Below, piece after piece: positions 7,036 through 7,978 of a DNA stretch of 7,978 nucleotides; positions within the stretch are counted from its first letter, which is position 1, and each line of letters begins with the position of its first letter. The stretch is from Lentimicrobiaceae bacterium (GTDB lineage Bacteria > Bacteroidota > Bacteroidia > Bacteroidales > WCHB1-69). The stretch spans positions 1 to 7,978 of the forward strand of contig WQSU01000114.1 in NCBI GenBank assembly GCA_009787675.1. The letters are read 5' to 3'. Both the position numbers and the translations under genes were made by a program. The notes under the pieces were generated by a model. It saw only the letters and a program-made list of their open reading frames with translations. It was not told the origin of the DNA and made no database searches.

Positions 7036-7043
7036 TATCTTCG
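7036..7043 (+). promoter_or_regulatory. Probable -7 promoter box of the lipoprotein gene
   Basis: TATCTTCG, followed by CGCC, differs from TAnnTTTG only by C for the third T and is the same variant seen before rplM. Transcription would start near 7049, giving a leader of about 100 nt before the ATG at 7152. No clear TTTG element is present at the expected distance; the palindrome at 7014-7030 occupies that place. Confidence 0.45.
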
Positions 7044-7151
7044 CGCCAACTTATTAAAGTTTTTCCGAAAAGTTTTATCGGACTTCTGCTTTTTGGAAAA
7101 ATCAAAATGTAAAAAATAATTTTAGGAGTCCCCTTAAAAACATGAAACATT

Positions 7152-7622
7152 ATGAAACTTTTCTTATTAAAAATTACATTAGCCTTGCTGCTTTTTGCAG
7201 GAGTTGCATCTTCCTGCAACCCTGACCCTGAAAAAGAGTATCCCCAAAATATTTCCTTTACGGAATACTCCCTGACTGATCCCTCTTGCCGATGGGTAAA
7301 CCTGCCCTACGACGAAAACGTGTTGGTTATAAACAGTTATGAAGAACTTGGAAAATATATTTCCTGTGAGGAGAATTCTTTTCCTGTCATTGATTTTTCT
7401 AAAAACTCATTACTGTTGGCAAGCGGAAAAACTTTGGGAGGTATTTGCGAAAAAAAGGCAAAAAAATTAGTGCTAAGTTCACCCGATAAATATGTATTAA
7501 GCATTGAAATAACTATTGATAGATCTCTTTACATTAGCGAACCTTGGTGTATAACCTTTCTTGCAGAGAAAATGAATAAGAAAAATGTTTTTGAATTAGA
7601 TTTAACTTATTTGCCGCAATAA
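7152..7622 (+). CDS. Small lipoprotein of unknown function
   Basis: The 156-residue product starts MKLFLLKITLALLLFAGVASSC, a signal peptide ending in a plausible lipobox (ASSC) with C22 as the lipidated cysteine. It should be anchored in the outer or inner membrane. An acidic stretch (PDPEKE, 24-29) just after the cysteine could influence sorting to the cell surface, as acidic residues there do in some Bacteroidota lipoproteins; this is inference. The mature part carries INSYEELGKYI (60-70), FPVIDFSKNSLLLASGKTLGGI (77-98) and an alternating beta-strand pattern to the end. That iDFs...LLLa.G layout resembles many small Bacteroidota lipoproteins and loosely the PrcB C-terminal domain, but I cannot assign a function. 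Four more cysteines (46, 72, 99, 133) could form disulfides. The start is fixed by the signal peptide; an ATG ten bases earlier (7142) is in another frame and yields only a short peptide. Confidence 0.8.
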   Translation: MKLFLLKITLALLLFAGVASSCNPDPEKEYPQNISFTEYSLTDPSCRWVNLPYDENVLVINSYEELGKYISCEENSFPVIDFSKNSLLLASGKTLGGICEKKAKKLVLSSPDKYVLSIEITIDRSLYISEPWCITFLAEKMNKKNVFELDLTYLPQ

Positions 7623-7804
7623 CTATGCTTGCCTTTGAATAAAACGTGGATATTAGTAGAAAAAAAACTGATGGCATACAGATACTACATTGCAACTGAA
7701 TAGCCGTTCTTTGAATTTTTATTTTGTAGGCAAGGAAAAATTTGAGAAAGATTATTTTGAATTGGAAGAATGACATAAACAGTAAGGAAGTCTTAGTGTA
7801 GCAA

Positions 7805-7834
7805 GGGGAGGCTGTATCAAAAGGCAGCCTTTTC
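7805..7834 (+). terminator. Terminator-like hairpin
   Basis: AGGCTG (7809-7814) pairs perfectly with CAGCCT (7825-7830) around a 10-nt loop. G-U pairs and a closing G7805-C7834 pair can extend the stem to 10 pairs. It runs into TTTTCTTT, a short U-rich tail. It lies 183 nt beyond the lipoprotein stop and is the best candidate for ending that transcript. The string GAGGCTGTATCAAAA also resembles terminal inverted repeats of some insertion sequences, which is an alternative reading. Confidence 0.5.
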
Positions 7835-7938
7835 TTTGTGATAATAATAGTATCCCCATTGCGTTATTAAAAACCGAAAATAATTACAATGAAATTTCCA
7901 TGAGTTTAAAAATAGACACACCAACCGCAATGAATAGT

Positions 7939-7968
7939 TTGAATATTTTTGCACACAAAAATATTCAA
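7939..7968. promoter_or_regulatory. Perfect 13-bp inverted repeat enclosing a -7 box, possible operator
   Basis: TTGAATATTTTTG (7939-7951) and CAAAAATATTCAA (7956-7968) are exact reverse complements separated by CACA. The left arm contains TATTTTTG (7944-7951), an exact Bacteroidota -7 box, and by symmetry the same box occurs on the minus strand at 7956-7963. The repeat ends one base before an ATG at 7970. This position suggests an operator for an autoregulated gene beginning at the window's right edge. Transcription would start inside the dyad, leaving a very short leader. Confidence 0.5.
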
Positions 7969-7969
7969 T

Positions 7970-7978
7970 ATGGAAAAG
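7970..7978 (+). CDS. Possible start of a gene cut by the right edge
   Basis: Only ATG GAA AAG (Met-Glu-Lys) is visible. The case for a gene rests on position: a TAnnTTTG box at 7944-7951 would place the transcript start near 7957, about 13 nt before this ATG. A competing start is the ATG at 7900, in another frame, which is open to the edge (MSLKIDTPTAMNSLNIFAHK...). It lies upstream of that promoter box and would put the inverted repeat inside coding sequence, so I prefer 7970. The product cannot be identified. Confidence 0.35.

Larger units (their letters stand above)
7623..7969. other. Intergenic stretch without a confident gene
   Basis: These 347 bases follow the lipoprotein gene and are AT-rich with stops in all frames over most of their length. 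They hold a terminator-like hairpin (7805-7834) and a strong inverted repeat with a promoter box (7939-7968). Between 7672 and 7773 one plus-strand frame reads 33 codons of protein-like composition (ending NFYFVGKEKFEKDYFELEE, then stop) but has no ATG, only an internal TTG at 7690. It follows an A8 run and may be a gene remnant or chance. No tRNA is seen. Confidence 0.5.

Noticed and set aside
7628..7734. CTTGCCT and AGGCAAG inverted pair about 100 bases apart
   Set aside because: The arms are only seven bases with no extension, and the distance makes chance the simplest explanation.
7534..7776. Minus-strand open frame of 80 codons with a hydrophobic product
   Set aside because: It overlaps the end of the lipoprotein gene in antisense. 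Its hydrophobicity follows from complementing charged, A-rich codons, and it has no promoter or recognisable motif.
1..7978. CRISPR array, tRNA or rRNA genes, toxin-antitoxin pair, or phage genes
   Set aside because: I looked for regularly spaced repeats, tRNA-like cloverleaf sequences and typical protein motifs and saw none within the window.

Overview
The window looks like a chromosomal segment of a Bacteroidota (Bacteroidetes) bacterium, probably a Bacteroidia-type lineage. Five observations support this: a MurF-alanine racemase fusion, which is typical of that phylum; an L13 protein of the phylum's MxTLSYKT...DCGDNVIIINA type; a PdxA with the GDxNGIxYEV variant; a secreted GWxTD-domain protein; and AT-rich starts without Shine-Dalgarno sequences combined with TAnnTTTG-like -7 promoter boxes. 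Most genes are housekeeping and intact. I see no tRNA, rRNA or CRISPR array, and no complete mobile element.

Layout. At the left edge, on the minus strand, lies the ribosomal protein pair rplM-rpsI (rpsI is cut by the window edge). It has a leader of about 105 nt containing two hairpins and a likely promoter near 712-719. Diverging from it on the plus strand is tsaD (829-1857), with its own -7 box at 797-804. A 155-nt gap follows, filled largely by an imperfect palindrome made of ATCTGTG-like units and ending in a T-run. Next come pdxA (2013-3017) and, one base later, the murF-alr fusion (3019-5481), which form a two-gene operon. This operon runs head-on into a minus-strand gene for a secreted GWxTD-domain protein (5483-6949), with a single base between the two stop codons. 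A divergent AT-rich intergenic region (6950-7151) carries a 17-bp perfect palindrome and the promoter of a small lipoprotein gene (7152-7622). The last ~350 bases hold no confident complete gene. They contain a terminator-like hairpin (7805-7834) and, at the extreme right edge, a 30-base inverted repeat (7939-7968) that encloses a -7 box and abuts an ATG at 7970.

How the genes work together. L13 and S9 are ribosome components, and TsaD makes the t6A37 tRNA modification needed for accurate decoding. PdxA makes an intermediate of pyridoxal 5'-phosphate (PLP). The next gene encodes both a PLP-dependent alanine racemase, which makes D-Ala, and MurF, which adds D-Ala-D-Ala to the peptidoglycan precursor. 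Cofactor supply, D-amino acid production and its use in the wall are therefore encoded together. The two downstream single genes encode exported proteins of unknown role.

I found no clear novel system. The observations most worth checking are the dyad-embedded promoter at the right edge, the intergenic palindromic repeat behind tsaD, the candidate L13 leader, and the pdxA/murF-alr cofactor coupling.
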